Shown piece by piece: positions 21,955-30,733 of a DNA stretch of 44,868 bases. The position numbers and the translations under genes are program-made. The stretch comes from Candidatus Saccharimonadota bacterium (lineage in GTDB: Bacteria; Patescibacteriota; Saccharimonadia; Saccharimonadales; EFPC-124): contig JARIHL010000014.1 in NCBI GenBank assembly GCA_029288315.1, positions 1-44,868 on the forward strand, read 5' to 3'. The first letter of the stretch is position 1. Every line of letters begins with the position of its first letter. The notes beneath the pieces are model-generated. The model made no database searches and was not told the DNA's origin. It saw nothing but the letters and a program-made list of their open reading frames with translations.

Positions 21955-23799
21955 CTATAGTGAGCTTCTACTAGTTTTGCTCTTTGTTTCGTTAGCCACT
22001 GTTTTTAAAAACACATCAACTTCCAATGCTTCGTGATTTAAAGATACTTCAAGATCCTTGCGGATACGGGGGTTTAGCTGCTTGGATTTAATCTCTTGCT
22101 CGCCTATCACAACGATGTATGGAATCTTCATTAGTTCAGCTGATCGAATCTTTTTACCTACTGATTCATTGGCATTATCCACACTAATACGCAAACCTAA
22201 GTCTTGAGCCTCGTTCATAATCTGTTCTGTGAAAGTTATAGTTTCGATTTCTTGGTTTACTGTAATAAATCTGATCTGTTCAGGCGCTAACCAGATAGGG
22301 AGTTTACCTGCGGTTTTCTCAAGCAAGAAGCCAATAAAACGCTCATACGATCCTAAAATTGCTCGATGGATGATAAATGGAGCTTCTTCTTCGCCCTTTG
22401 CATTAATATACTTTAATCCCATTCGCTCTGGCACTAAAACATCTATTTGATTAGTAGCTATAGAATCCTCCTTGCCAAGAGTATTACGAGTTTGAACATC
22501 GAGCTTGGGACCATAAAAAGCGGCTTCACCTTCAGCCTCAACGTATTTTGCGCCAAACTCATCAAGTGCCTCTCTAATAAGTTGGCTAGCTTTTTCCCAA
22601 ACATCGCGCGCTCCTGCAAATTTTTTATTCTCAAAGTCAGGCAAACTAAGCCTATACCAATAATCAGTAATCCCCACTTGCTCATAAACCTCTTTGAAAA
22701 GTTCTAGTACTCGCAAAAATTCCGCTTTTAACTGATCGGATGTTACATAAATGTGAGCATCATTTTGAGTGATAGCCCCTCTTACTCTAATAAGCCCAGT
22801 CAGTGTACCTGATAGTTCATTACGATAAATTGTACCCGGCTCAGCTAAGCGTAGAGGCAGATCACGATAACTTTTGACCAACCTCTCATAGATCATGTGA
22901 TGATGCGGACAACTCATGGCTTTGAGGTAAAAACGATTACCTTCATTATCTTTAAAACTGTACATGTCTTCTGCATAATAGGCAGTATGGCCTGAACGCT
23001 GATAAAGTGTCTCATGTGCTAGAACTGGCGTTGAGACATATTTATAACCTTGAGCTTCCTCCTTCTCACGCATATACTCGGTAAGCGTATGTTTTATCTG
23101 CTCACCTGCTGGCATCCAAAGCGGTAAACCAGCGCCTACCAGATCAGAGAACATGAAGATTCCAAGCTCAGTCCCAATCTTGCGATGATCACGAAGTTTA
23201 GCTTCTTCAACTACATGTAAGTATTGTTTCAGCTCTTTAGCTGTTGTGAATGCTACTCCATATAAGCGCTGCATTTGAGTATTAGTATTTTTCCCACGCC
23301 AATAAGCACCTGATATTTTCTGGAGTTTAAATGCACCAGCCTGCCCAGTATGCTCTAAGTGTGGACCTCGACATAAATCTGTAAAGTCACCATTTTTGTA
23401 AAAAGATACATTATCAATTTTATTTTCACTCGTAGACAAACCTAGCTCATTGGTGTCAAGTTCCTTAATACTGGTGGTGCCGGCACGTTTTAGATCATTA
23501 AGAAGTTCAAGCTTATAAGGTTGGTTTTCTTCTTTTGCCCACTTAATTGCTTCATTGATTGTGAGTTCAAAATACTCAAACGGTTGGCTTTCTTTAATGA
23601 TTTTTTGCATTTCCGCTTCAATGCGGGGGAAATCTTCTACGGATAAAGTATGATCTAACTCAAAATCATAATAATAGCCATTCTCAATAACCGGTCCAAT
23701 CCCAAATTTAGCTTTAGGCCATAACCGCTTAACTGCCGCAGCTGTAATATGCGCCAAGGAGTGACGCATTGCGTGAAGTCTTGTATCATCTACGCTCAT
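21955..23799 (-). CDS. thrS: threonyl-tRNA synthetase
   Basis: MRHSLAHITAAAVKRLWP; MSCPHHHMIYE; AFYGPKLDVQ; HRAILGSYERFIGFLLE. Confidence 0.97.
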   Translation of the reverse strand: MSVDDTRLHAMRHSLAHITAAAVKRLWPKAKFGIGPVIENGYYYDFELDHTLSVEDFPRIEAEMQKIIKESQPFEYFELTINEAIKWAKEENQPYKLELLNDLKRAGTTSIKELDTNELGLSTSENKIDNVSFYKNGDFTDLCRGPHLEHTGQAGAFKLQKISGAYWRGKNTNTQMQRLYGVAFTTAKELKQYLHVVEEAKLRDHRKIGTELGIFMFSDLVGAGLPLWMPAGEQIKHTLTEYMREKEEAQGYKYVSTPVLAHETLYQRSGHTAYYAEDMYSFKDNEGNRFYLKAMSCPHHHMIYERLVKSYRDLPLRLAEPGTIYRNELSGTLTGLIRVRGAITQNDAHIYVTSDQLKAEFLRVLELFKEVYEQVGITDYWYRLSLPDFENKKFAGARDVWEKASQLIREALDEFGAKYVEAEGEAAFYGPKLDVQTRNTLGKEDSIATNQIDVLVPERMGLKYINAKGEEEAPFIIHRAILGSYERFIGFLLEKTAGKLPIWLAPEQIRFITVNQEIETITFTEQIMNEAQDLGLRISVDNANESVGKKIRSAELMKIPYIVVIGEQEIKSKQLNPRIRKDLEVSLNHEALEVDVFLKTVANETKSKTSRSSL

Positions 23800-23988
23800 A
23801 GTGTGTATGCCTCTCTTAAACTACCTTGATTCGTAAACTATAGAGAATTAGACCCCCTTAGGGGTTGTTGAAAAATAAAGAATAAGTAAAGCCAACTCAC
23901 ACATCTCTGCAGATATTCTAGCTTCTTGGGATGAAACTAGCAACACTTGCCGTATCTGTTATTTTGACGTACGATAGTTTTAAATCAT

Positions 23989-24066
23989 GGGCTCTTAGCT
24001 CAGCCTGGCTAGAGCGCTTCCTTGACGTGGAAGAAGTCAGAGGTTCGAATCCTCTAGAGCCCACCA
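23989..24066 (+). tRNA. tRNA-Val(GAC)
   Basis: GGGCTCT...AGAGCCC-A-CCA cloverleaf; anticodon loop TTGACGT. Confidence 0.93.
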
Positions 24067-24070
24067 GATA

Positions 24071-24097
24071 AGCACTGGCTGTAGCCAGTGCTTTTTA
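24071..24097 (+). terminator. intrinsic terminator after tRNA-Val
   Basis: AGCACTGGCT/AGCCAGTGCT then TTTTT. Confidence 0.8.
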
Positions 24098-24281
24098 GTT
24101 TGGCTTATTCTAATACACAGTTAAAAATAATTTTCCACATATTTAAAACACAAAAGTAGCGATATATTATATCAAATATGTACTATGTATGAATCATATA
24201 TTCAGTTTAATATATCATAAACGAAATAATCGAAAAATATTTTAACATAAAAAACTATAGATCACAATGTACTCAAGACTA

Positions 24282-24310
24282 TTGCTTTTATATAGTTCTT
24301 ATGTTAATAT
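24282..24310 (+). promoter_or_regulatory. promoter TTGCTT-N17-TAATAT placed for a leaderless transcript
   Basis: TTGCTT 24282-24287, 17-nt spacer, TAATAT 24305-24310; ATG at 24320. Confidence 0.6.
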
Positions 24311-24319
24311 AAAAATGTT

Positions 24320-24463
24320 ATGAACAGTAGTAATAAAATCAAAACATCTGAACTCGAAAAATTTAAAATCTTCTATGAGCACACCGATGACAATCGAGTG
24401 ATTGTAGATAAGCAATTACGCCCTGTAAAGCGTCTTCGACGTTCAATAGCGTCACGACGTTAA
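24320..24463 (+). CDS. small basic-tailed protein, 47 aa (sORF not in the ORF track)
   Basis: MNSSNKIKTSELEKFKIFYEHTDDNRVIVDKQLRPVKRLRRSIASRR; own promoter and strong terminator. Confidence 0.6.
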   Translation: MNSSNKIKTSELEKFKIFYEHTDDNRVIVDKQLRPVKRLRRSIASRR

Positions 24464-24480
24464 ACATAGTAATGCTAAAA

Positions 24481-24516
24481 CTAAGCCCCCTTCTTTAAGA
24501 GGGGGTTTAGTTTTCC
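24481..24516 (+). terminator. intrinsic terminator after the sORF
   Basis: CTAAGCCCCCT/AGGGGGTTTAG stem followed by TTTT; G-U pair favours the + strand. Confidence 0.8.
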
Positions 24517-24575
24517 CACATTTAAATACAATTTTTCCACTAGAATTTTTTATAGTGAAGTGACAATATATAGTT

Positions 24576-25025
24576 ATGGTATGTCCATTTTGTCTTCACA
24601 AGAAAACAATGGTCTATAATTCTCGTTCTTCAAAACGACGCCATGCTGTTTGGCGAAGGCGTCGTTGCTTGAAATGTAGCCACAATTTTACCACCAGAGA
24701 AATAGTTGAAACAGAAGGTATCCTGTACGTTTTACAAGATAAAAAACGGCGCCTGCCTTTTTCGCATTCAAAACTTCTATTAAGTCTCATTAAGGTGCTG
24801 GATCACCGTTCAGATGATGCTGCCTATTGGCTCAGTGAAACCATTGAGGAGAAACTTTTGTCAGTTGGGGTTAAAAAAGAAGGTTTACTCACTAAAGCGG
24901 ATATTATTGAAGCTTGTTTAATTACACTTAAGCCCTTTGATACGGCTGCATTTGTAAAGTATCTATCCTACCACTCTTCTTCCCTTGACGCACGAACACT
25001 AAAGCGTGAACTCAAAAGAAGCTAA
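24576..25025 (+). CDS. nrdR: NrdR-type transcriptional repressor (zinc ribbon + ATP-cone)
   Basis: CPFC...RRRRCLKCSHNFTTRE; VLQDKKRRLPFSHSKLLLSL ATP-cone. Confidence 0.85.
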   Translation: MVCPFCLHKKTMVYNSRSSKRRHAVWRRRRCLKCSHNFTTREIVETEGILYVLQDKKRRLPFSHSKLLLSLIKVLDHRSDDAAYWLSETIEEKLLSVGVKKEGLLTKADIIEACLITLKPFDTAAFVKYLSYHSSSLDARTLKRELKRS

Positions 25026-26648
25026 TTACTTCTTTACCACCTTAGTAGTGACATCAAATGTATCTAGATATTTACCAATCAACAATCGAGTCTGTGAGTT
25101 AAATGCTGCAAGCGAACCGTAAGCTATAGTTGTTATGGGCATAATAACCCATTGCAATAACATAAACAGATTCCGGCGCCGTTTGTAACGAATTGGGCGT
25201 GGCGGCAACATCTTAAAGGCGAGAAATACAGTAACGAAAAGGCCGACCATGGCTATCTGTTGGAGTTGACTAGCAATAAGCGGCAATTCATGAGCAACAA
25301 TACTCCGATTTGCTTCTGTGCTTAAGAATAACGGCGCCCAAGCACCAAAAGCAATAATAATAGAAGCGGTTGCCCAACTCACATGACTTTCAAGAAGCCG
25401 TAAGAAACGTCCAAAAAATGCAAAGAAAGGTACTGTACTATTTTTCCTAAACCCTTTGTCTGCTACATAGGCCACATCTGAAGCACCGTACGCCCACCGA
25501 CGTAATTGTATGAATTGAGCCTTAATAGTTTTCCAGTAAGTTGCATCGAGCACGGCGTCTTGATGTACAGGAACATAAATGGGTGTTACTTCATAATCAC
25601 CATTGAAACGAAAATAACTTCTCCAGTATTGATGACCATCTTCAACAATAGTGCGCACACTCCAGAAATTTGTATCAATTAATGAAGCCATCCCCTGCGC
25701 ATGCGATGAGAAATTACGCAACATATGAGGACGCTGAGCGTTGATAATTGTCCAGAATGAGTTGCCAGTCGCTAAGACACGCATTGGAGCTGGCACATCC
25801 CATATATTGCTCATATAGAGCGAAATAGGCTGGTACGCTCGCTGGCGATGTTTTAAATCTAAAATATACTCGTATGTTAAATAAGCAAAATAAGAAGGAT
25901 CGGGCCGATTATCTGCATCAAGGGTAGTAACAATTACCTTATCTGGATCAATTCTTTCCTTCTCTAAGAAAGCTTTAAGATGATGGGCTGCATAGGTAAT
26001 ATTTCCACCTTTTCCAATAACTTCATTAGGTAGATCAGCTGGGTGGCCAATAGCTGCTGCATAATAAAATTGGCTTTCGTATTCTTTAACAAGAGATCCT
26101 GCAAGCTCTTTAGTAGCCTCACCAGCCCGTTCTTCAAATGCCAAAATGAAAATCATCTGTTTCATATCATAGTGGCTCTGTATGATAGATTGGATCGTCG
26201 GCTCGACAACCTCCCTGCTCTCTTTATAAATTGGCAAAATGACTACATTATAAACCTCACTGGGGTGGTAATATTGTCTGTCGCTTGCAGCAATAACGGT
26301 GAGATTTTTATAATGTTGCGCCTGTCTCCATTCTGTGCCAGTACGATCGGGATGATAATTATGCAGCGCTTTATCAACATCTTCTAGATCATTAAGGCGC
26401 GATAACCAATTGACCTTTTTTGCAACCTGCAGTATCTGATAGCCTTGTATAGTACGGTATGTTATTGCTATAGCCTTAACAAACCACATAATGATATAAC
26501 CAATTATAAAGGCCGTAGCGAGCAACGGGTTAATAATGCTTAAAACAATTGGCGTTACAAGCAATGCATAACTCAAAAGCGCCGGCAGCATTTCGAAAAA
26601 ACGATATTTTGGTGTTCGCTTACCCAAAGGTATTTCTAAATCAGTCAT
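25026..26648 (-). CDS. membrane glycosyltransferase family 2
   Basis: VVILPIYKESREVVEPTIQSI; TTLDADNRPD; QLRRWAYGASD; C-terminal TMs. Confidence 0.85.
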   Translation of the reverse strand: MTDLEIPLGKRTPKYRFFEMLPALLSYALLVTPIVLSIINPLLATAFIIGYIIMWFVKAIAITYRTIQGYQILQVAKKVNWLSRLNDLEDVDKALHNYHPDRTGTEWRQAQHYKNLTVIAASDRQYYHPSEVYNVVILPIYKESREVVEPTIQSIIQSHYDMKQMIFILAFEERAGEATKELAGSLVKEYESQFYYAAAIGHPADLPNEVIGKGGNITYAAHHLKAFLEKERIDPDKVIVTTLDADNRPDPSYFAYLTYEYILDLKHRQRAYQPISLYMSNIWDVPAPMRVLATGNSFWTIINAQRPHMLRNFSSHAQGMASLIDTNFWSVRTIVEDGHQYWRSYFRFNGDYEVTPIYVPVHQDAVLDATYWKTIKAQFIQLRRWAYGASDVAYVADKGFRKNSTVPFFAFFGRFLRLLESHVSWATASIIIAFGAWAPLFLSTEANRSIVAHELPLIASQLQQIAMVGLFVTVFLAFKMLPPRPIRYKRRRNLFMLLQWVIMPITTIAYGSLAAFNSQTRLLIGKYLDTFDVTTKVVKK

Positions 26649-27052
26649 AACGAGTAAGCCGCTAACCTAAAAACAGCTTGAGTAATAATTAGAGCAACAA
26701 CCATAATAAATACACTCAGTGTTAATAACCCTAGCGCCAAACCACGTCGTGAACCGAAAATTTTTATTGCCATAAAGCCATTAGTCAGCAAGATGATTAA
26801 GGGAAACAGCCCAAAAGACAATAATGTAAACCATTTATCTCTGTAAAGATTAGTGAAGCCATAACCAGAATAGCGTATTGGAACCTGTACATCACTAACG
26901 CGCACACTTAATGCTGTCATAACGATAAGGATAATAACTCCTAATAGCAAAGCTGCGAGCAAAGTAACTGCTAGACGATCATGGGCAAATAATAGTAGCT
27001 CTTTTTTTTTGAACATAGAAATCATAAAATACTGATAATAAGTATAAACCAA
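26645..27052 (-). CDS. hypothetical membrane protein
   Basis: Hydrophobic segments; 4-nt overlap with the downstream glycosyltransferase. Confidence 0.65.
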   Translation of the reverse strand: MVYTYYQYFMISMFKKKELLLFAHDRLAVTLLAALLLGVIILIVMTALSVRVSDVQVPIRYSGYGFTNLYRDKWFTLLSFGLFPLIILLTNGFMAIKIFGSRRGLALGLLTLSVFIMVVALIITQAVFRLAAYSL

Positions 27053-27078
27053 AATTGAGTATAGCAGACAAAAAAATG

Positions 27079-27152
27079 TGGTGCGAGATGCGAGAATCGA
27101 ACTCGCACTTCTTGCTTGGGAAGCAAACGTACTACCACTATACTAATCTCGC
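27079..27152 (-). tRNA. tRNA-Gly(CCC)
   Basis: GCGAGAT...ATCTCGC-A-CCA; anticodon loop TTCCCAA. Confidence 0.92.
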
Positions 27153-27153
27153 C

Positions 27154-27229
27154 TGGAGCCGATGGGCGGGGTCGAACCGCCGACCTCTGCTTTACGAAAG
27201 CATTGCTCTACCGACTGAGCTACATCGGC
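27154..27229 (-). tRNA. tRNA-Thr(CGT)
   Basis: GCCGATG...CATCGGC-T-CCA; anticodon loop TTCGTAA. Confidence 0.92.
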
Positions 27230-27340
27230 ATATAACAACCGCGATTATAACAGACAGCCAACTACTCTGCTACCTCTTGTGGGTTGTCTTTTAAGACTTG
27301 TCACTTCAGAGGAAAATTGATAGTATAAGGCAGTTCACGT

Positions 27341-27418
27341 GGGCTCGTAGTGAAGTTGGCCTATCACGCCTCCCTGTCACGGAGGAGATCGCCGGTTCGA
27401 ATCCGGTCGGGCCCGCCA
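27341..27418 (+). tRNA. tRNA-Asp(GTC)
   Basis: GGGCTCG...CGGGCCC-G-CCA; anticodon loop CTGTCAC. Confidence 0.93.
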
Positions 27419-27490
27419 AGATTGCTATTATCTACTCTTTATGTTATTATATTTATCGTCAAAGTCGTAGACACGTGAGAGGATCTCGTG

Positions 27491-27691
27491 ATGACCGACA
27501 AGCGACCGTGGGTGGCTCTGCTGGGATGGTTCCCGCTGATCTACCCCTTTGGTGTCGTCCGACACTGGGGCAAGCCCTGGTGCACGTGGGATGGTGGATT
27601 CTTCCCAGTGTCATCTCCGCTTCCTGCGTTCTGGTGGCCCACCAAGCTGTACCAGCGCAAGCGGGGGGAGAGGGGCGTGTACCGGCGCTAA
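27491..27691 (+). CDS. small Trp-rich protein, GC-rich gene, probably foreign
   Basis: GAGAGGA SD-like element; MTDKRPWVALLGWFPLIYPFGVVRHWGKPWCTWDGGFFPVSS...; followed by terminator-like hairpin. Confidence 0.5.
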   Translation: MTDKRPWVALLGWFPLIYPFGVVRHWGKPWCTWDGGFFPVSSPLPAFWWPTKLYQRKRGERGVYRR

Positions 27692-27711
27692 AGCTGCCGC
27701 CGAGAAGGTTT

Positions 27712-27757
27712 GCCGAGGTAGCTCATTGAGCACCATTAGCCACCTCGGCGGCCTTTT
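27712..27757 (+). terminator. terminator-like hairpin after the 27491 ORF
   Basis: GCCGAGGTaGCT...AGCcACCTCGGC then CTTTT. Confidence 0.6.
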
Positions 27758-27903
27758 CATTATTTTGGGCAAAATAGTTCCAGTTTTGCCAAGTCACGGC
27801 CCGCCAAATTCAACCATATCTACAGTTATGGTCACCTCTCGGTGCCGTGCAAAGTTACGACTGCCCGGTAGACAAAGTATTGTTTTTATTGTATTTTTAT
27901 TTT

Positions 27904-28149
27904 ATGCCAGAAAAACAAACAGATGTACTTAGGTTCCCTGCCATTGACCCGAGCGATCTTGCAAATATCCCAGAACTCACCCCTGAAAGAAAAGCTTTCT
28001 TAGAAGGATCTTACCTAGAGAGGTCCTATTTAGTAGCGCCAGAAGCACAGGATGCCCTCACAGCGTCCTTTTCTAAACTGATCTCAAGCGTCCCAGGCTT
28101 TGAATGTGTTGTTAATGTAGAGGTACCGCAAACGGAAGTCTACTATTAA
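27904..28149 (+). CDS. hypothetical protein, possibly 5' part of a frameshifted gene
   Basis: MPEKQTDVLRFPAIDPSDLANIPELTPERKAFLEGSYLERSYLVAPEAQ... Confidence 0.45.
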   Translation: MPEKQTDVLRFPAIDPSDLANIPELTPERKAFLEGSYLERSYLVAPEAQDALTASFSKLISSVPGFECVVNVEVPQTEVYY

Positions 28150-28154
28150 GACGG

Positions 28155-28631
28155 ATGGAAAAACCAAACGCTGCAACTGACTTGGATATTTACTTCGTGG
28201 GGTGCGCCAGCATGTTGAACGGTCTTTCAAGCGCATCGGATATAGTAGAACGTGAGGCGCAACACGTTGGCCTTACGTTGGATGGCGAACTAAATGGCAA
28301 AAGAGCCTCCAATTTTCTCGATCTTGATGATGTATCTGGCCATACTGCACGAGAGGAGTTTAACCTTCTTGTTTTGCCATTCCAATCAGCCTTTGGTAAT
28401 GTCGTCGCGGCTCGGCGGACGATATTGAAGGCAGTGATAACGCATCCTGACAAACAACAGGTATGGGATGAGATGGCCTTTTATCATGCTCAATCCCTTT
28501 CTCTTCACCATGGGAGCTGGTCACCTGCGTTCAGTGACGTAATATTACAGAGGTATTATCCTGAGAAGGTTGCAAAATTTGAATTACCTGCAACTCCAGA
28601 AGAAGCGCTCACAGCATTATTCACAAAATAA
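28155..28631 (+). CDS. hypothetical protein with weak DLDIYFVG nucleotidyltransferase-like motif
   Basis: Starts 5 nt after the previous stop in another frame, no SD visible; TDLDIYFVG. Confidence 0.5.
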   Translation: MEKPNAATDLDIYFVGCASMLNGLSSASDIVEREAQHVGLTLDGELNGKRASNFLDLDDVSGHTAREEFNLLVLPFQSAFGNVVAARRTILKAVITHPDKQQVWDEMAFYHAQSLSLHHGSWSPAFSDVILQRYYPEKVAKFELPATPEEALTALFTK

Positions 28632-28728
28632 TTCCATATGTCAAAATCATGGGCCTGCCGAATAGATAAAATGTCATTTATAGTATTTTTGTTTTTACAT
28701 AAAAGTAGTTAGATTACCCAGATTCAAA

Positions 28729-28892
28729 ACCCCAATCTAAAAACCCATCCTCACCTGGTACCCAAGTAATACTCTTTCAAGTAGTGCACGGCGTAGCCCT
28801 GTACTGAGCGAGGTAACGAGCTCACAAGATGCATTTGTCCTTTGAGGTAATCGAAGACTGCTTCAACCTTTGGGCGTTTTTAGATTTGGGGT
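28729..28892 (-). mobile_element. IS relic: transposase C-terminus with terminal inverted repeats
   Basis: Imperfect IRs accccaatctaaaaaccc (28729-28746) and gggcgtttttagatttggggt (28872-28892); minus-strand KRPKVEAVFDYLKGQMHLVSSLPRSVQGYAVHYLKEYYLGTR* ending just inside one IR. Confidence 0.65.
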
Positions 28893-28981
28893 ATTAAATA
28901 TTGATTTAATCAAATATTATCATATAGTATTAATTAGTCCTGTTATGTGACTTCAGTAAGCCAGAGCTAGGGAGATGTACG

Positions 28982-29116
28982 ATGGGTTTTGCTGTTGCGG
29001 GAGTCCTTTTCTGTATTGCGGGATTATTCGCAGCTATTGGTGGCAACGCTGCTATCGCTGGTATGTTCATCAGCTTAGGAATGCTGTTTACGGTACTGGG
29101 CCTACAAACGGAGTAA
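28982..29116 (+). CDS. small hydrophobic protein, 44 aa (not in ORF track)
   Basis: AGGGAGATG upstream; MGFAVAGVLFCIAGLFAAIGGNAAIAGMFISLGMLFTVLGLQTE. Confidence 0.5.
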   Translation: MGFAVAGVLFCIAGLFAAIGGNAAIAGMFISLGMLFTVLGLQTE

Positions 29117-29303
29117 GTAGTAGAACTGGTCACCTGCCCACATGACTTACCTGCTCAAGCTCGCCCGGCTGTCTACAGTTCGGCGCATCGAGTATATTTT
29201 GTTCCTGGACATGGGTCCCAGACGATTAGGCACTGCTGGTTGAAGATGATCGAGAAGGTCAGAGGTGGATACACTTCTTTCAAACGCGTTCCGATCCACT
29301 ACA

Positions 29304-29345
29304 ATGCCCCGCATATCTAGTAAGGTGTGCGGGGCATGATTTATG
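29304..29345 (+). terminator. intrinsic terminator
   Basis: ATGCCCCGCA (29304-29313) / TGCGGGGCAT (29328-29337), 10-bp stem, then GATTTAT. Confidence 0.65.
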
Positions 29346-29379
29346 GACTTGTAAATAAACTTTATGTTAATTTTAATTT

Positions 29380-30018
29380 ATGTCAGAACAGTTTAACTCT
29401 CCCTATTACGAAATCGACCAATCGCCGGGCTTCAGAGAAACCGAACCAATCAAACTGTGGTCAGCTTGTATTGGGCTTTTCCTTCCTTATAAAAATTTTG
29501 AAACTACTGTTAGCAGTATAGCTCGCACTAATTCTCAGCGTTATACAGGATTCATAACCAAAGATAGCGAAGGAAATGTCACATCATTTACTCGCACTCG
29601 TTATCCACGTCGTAAATATGGCGTAGCCTCTATTGAAGAGTGTGAAGCAGGAATGAGAGCACTGGCAGCCACATTTAATACGGCTACCGAACCTGACCCA
29701 CAAACAAGTGGCTTCAGGGTAGTATTGGGCCTAAAAGAAGGATATGACGATGAAGCGCCGATACATACTCTCGAAGAAATTAAACGAGAGCTTATCGGTC
29801 TCAACGCAACGCCTGCGGAAGTTTTTGCAGTTAGATGGTCGGATGAAGGAGTTTCGGTATATACAGAGCCAGTTGCAATAGTCGAAGGAACACTTAACCT
29901 GGTGGATCGGGTTTATGCTGCAGCCGATACATTCAAACAAGAACGATTTACCGTAGAGAACTTTGACCAAGGACTAGCATATGTCGTCGAAACACGATTT
30001 TGTACAGAGCCTGATTAG
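29380..30018 (+). CDS. hypothetical protein
   Basis: 212-aa ORF without recognised motifs, no SD evident. Confidence 0.5.
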   Translation: MSEQFNSPYYEIDQSPGFRETEPIKLWSACIGLFLPYKNFETTVSSIARTNSQRYTGFITKDSEGNVTSFTRTRYPRRKYGVASIEECEAGMRALAATFNTATEPDPQTSGFRVVLGLKEGYDDEAPIHTLEEIKRELIGLNATPAEVFAVRWSDEGVSVYTEPVAIVEGTLNLVDRVYAAADTFKQERFTVENFDQGLAYVVETRFCTEPD

Positions 30019-30040
30019 TTTTGCAAAATGGTTAAAAATA

Positions 30041-30592
30041 CTACATTCGACTCATTAAACTGGAAAGTTTTTCTCTGTAAGATCGTTGATTGAATTGTCC
30101 GGGATAATCAACGAGTTCAGAGTTTAATACGGTAAAACCTGCTTCACGTAGTGGTTTGGCTGCCACTTCAAAGACATTGGATTTAATCAATATAATAGCA
30201 GTATTTGTGTTTACTAATTTACGAATGCGCGCAATCAGTTTGGGTAGATTCTCTTGAATTAAGGCTTGACGTTTTGATTTAGCCACCTTATGCTCCAATG
30301 ACTCTTCTAGAGCCTCGATCATGTACCAGCCGGCAGCTTGAAATTTTCGTAACCATAGTTCTTTGTTTCGTTCTAAAACTGGTTCGGGCTGCAACATCGT
30401 CTCAGGATAGATAGCTTTAATCGTATTGACGAATAGCCTATCACTGATACGGATTCGATCAGTGCGATAAAAATGTCTGCTACTATCATTATTGGCAGAC
30501 GGTGGAGGTGATTCCGCGATAAGCAGTACTTTAATGTTATGCGGTCTATATCGTTGTCTAATTTTATCGTACGTATCCATGCTTATTATCAT
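30041..30592 (-). CDS. hypothetical protein with uracil-DNA-glycosylase-superfamily-like N-terminus
   Basis: IKVLLIAESPPPSANNDSSRHFYRTDRI. Confidence 0.5.
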   Translation of the reverse strand: MIISMDTYDKIRQRYRPHNIKVLLIAESPPPSANNDSSRHFYRTDRIRISDRLFVNTIKAIYPETMLQPEPVLERNKELWLRKFQAAGWYMIEALEESLEHKVAKSKRQALIQENLPKLIARIRKLVNTNTAIILIKSNVFEVAAKPLREAGFTVLNSELVDYPGQFNQRSYREKLSSLMSRM

Positions 30593-30733
30593 ATAATATA
30601 GTGTTATCTGAATCTCAACCCCTAGTAACCTAGTGTGAATCGCTTGGCAGAGCCCCCCATTAGTTTGTTATTAAATGAACGCTCCAAAAAAGAGGATAAT
30701 TAACACTACAGCCCTACCTGTATAATTAAATGG

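Noticed and set aside
24121-24310. AT-rich region with TTTTCCACA (24131) as a possible replication origin
   Set aside because: Only one DnaA-box-like match here (another isolated one at 13955), no dnaA/dnaN nearby; insufficient for an oriC call
27055-27294. 79-aa + strand ORF MSIADKKMWCEMRESNSHFLLGK...
   Set aside because: Antisense translation of tRNA-Gly and tRNA-Thr; a typical artefact
27298-27932. ORFs 27298..27729 and 27549..27932
   Set aside because: Alternate frames across tRNA-Asp and the GC-rich patch, open because of high GC; the 27491 frame has the SD and best layout
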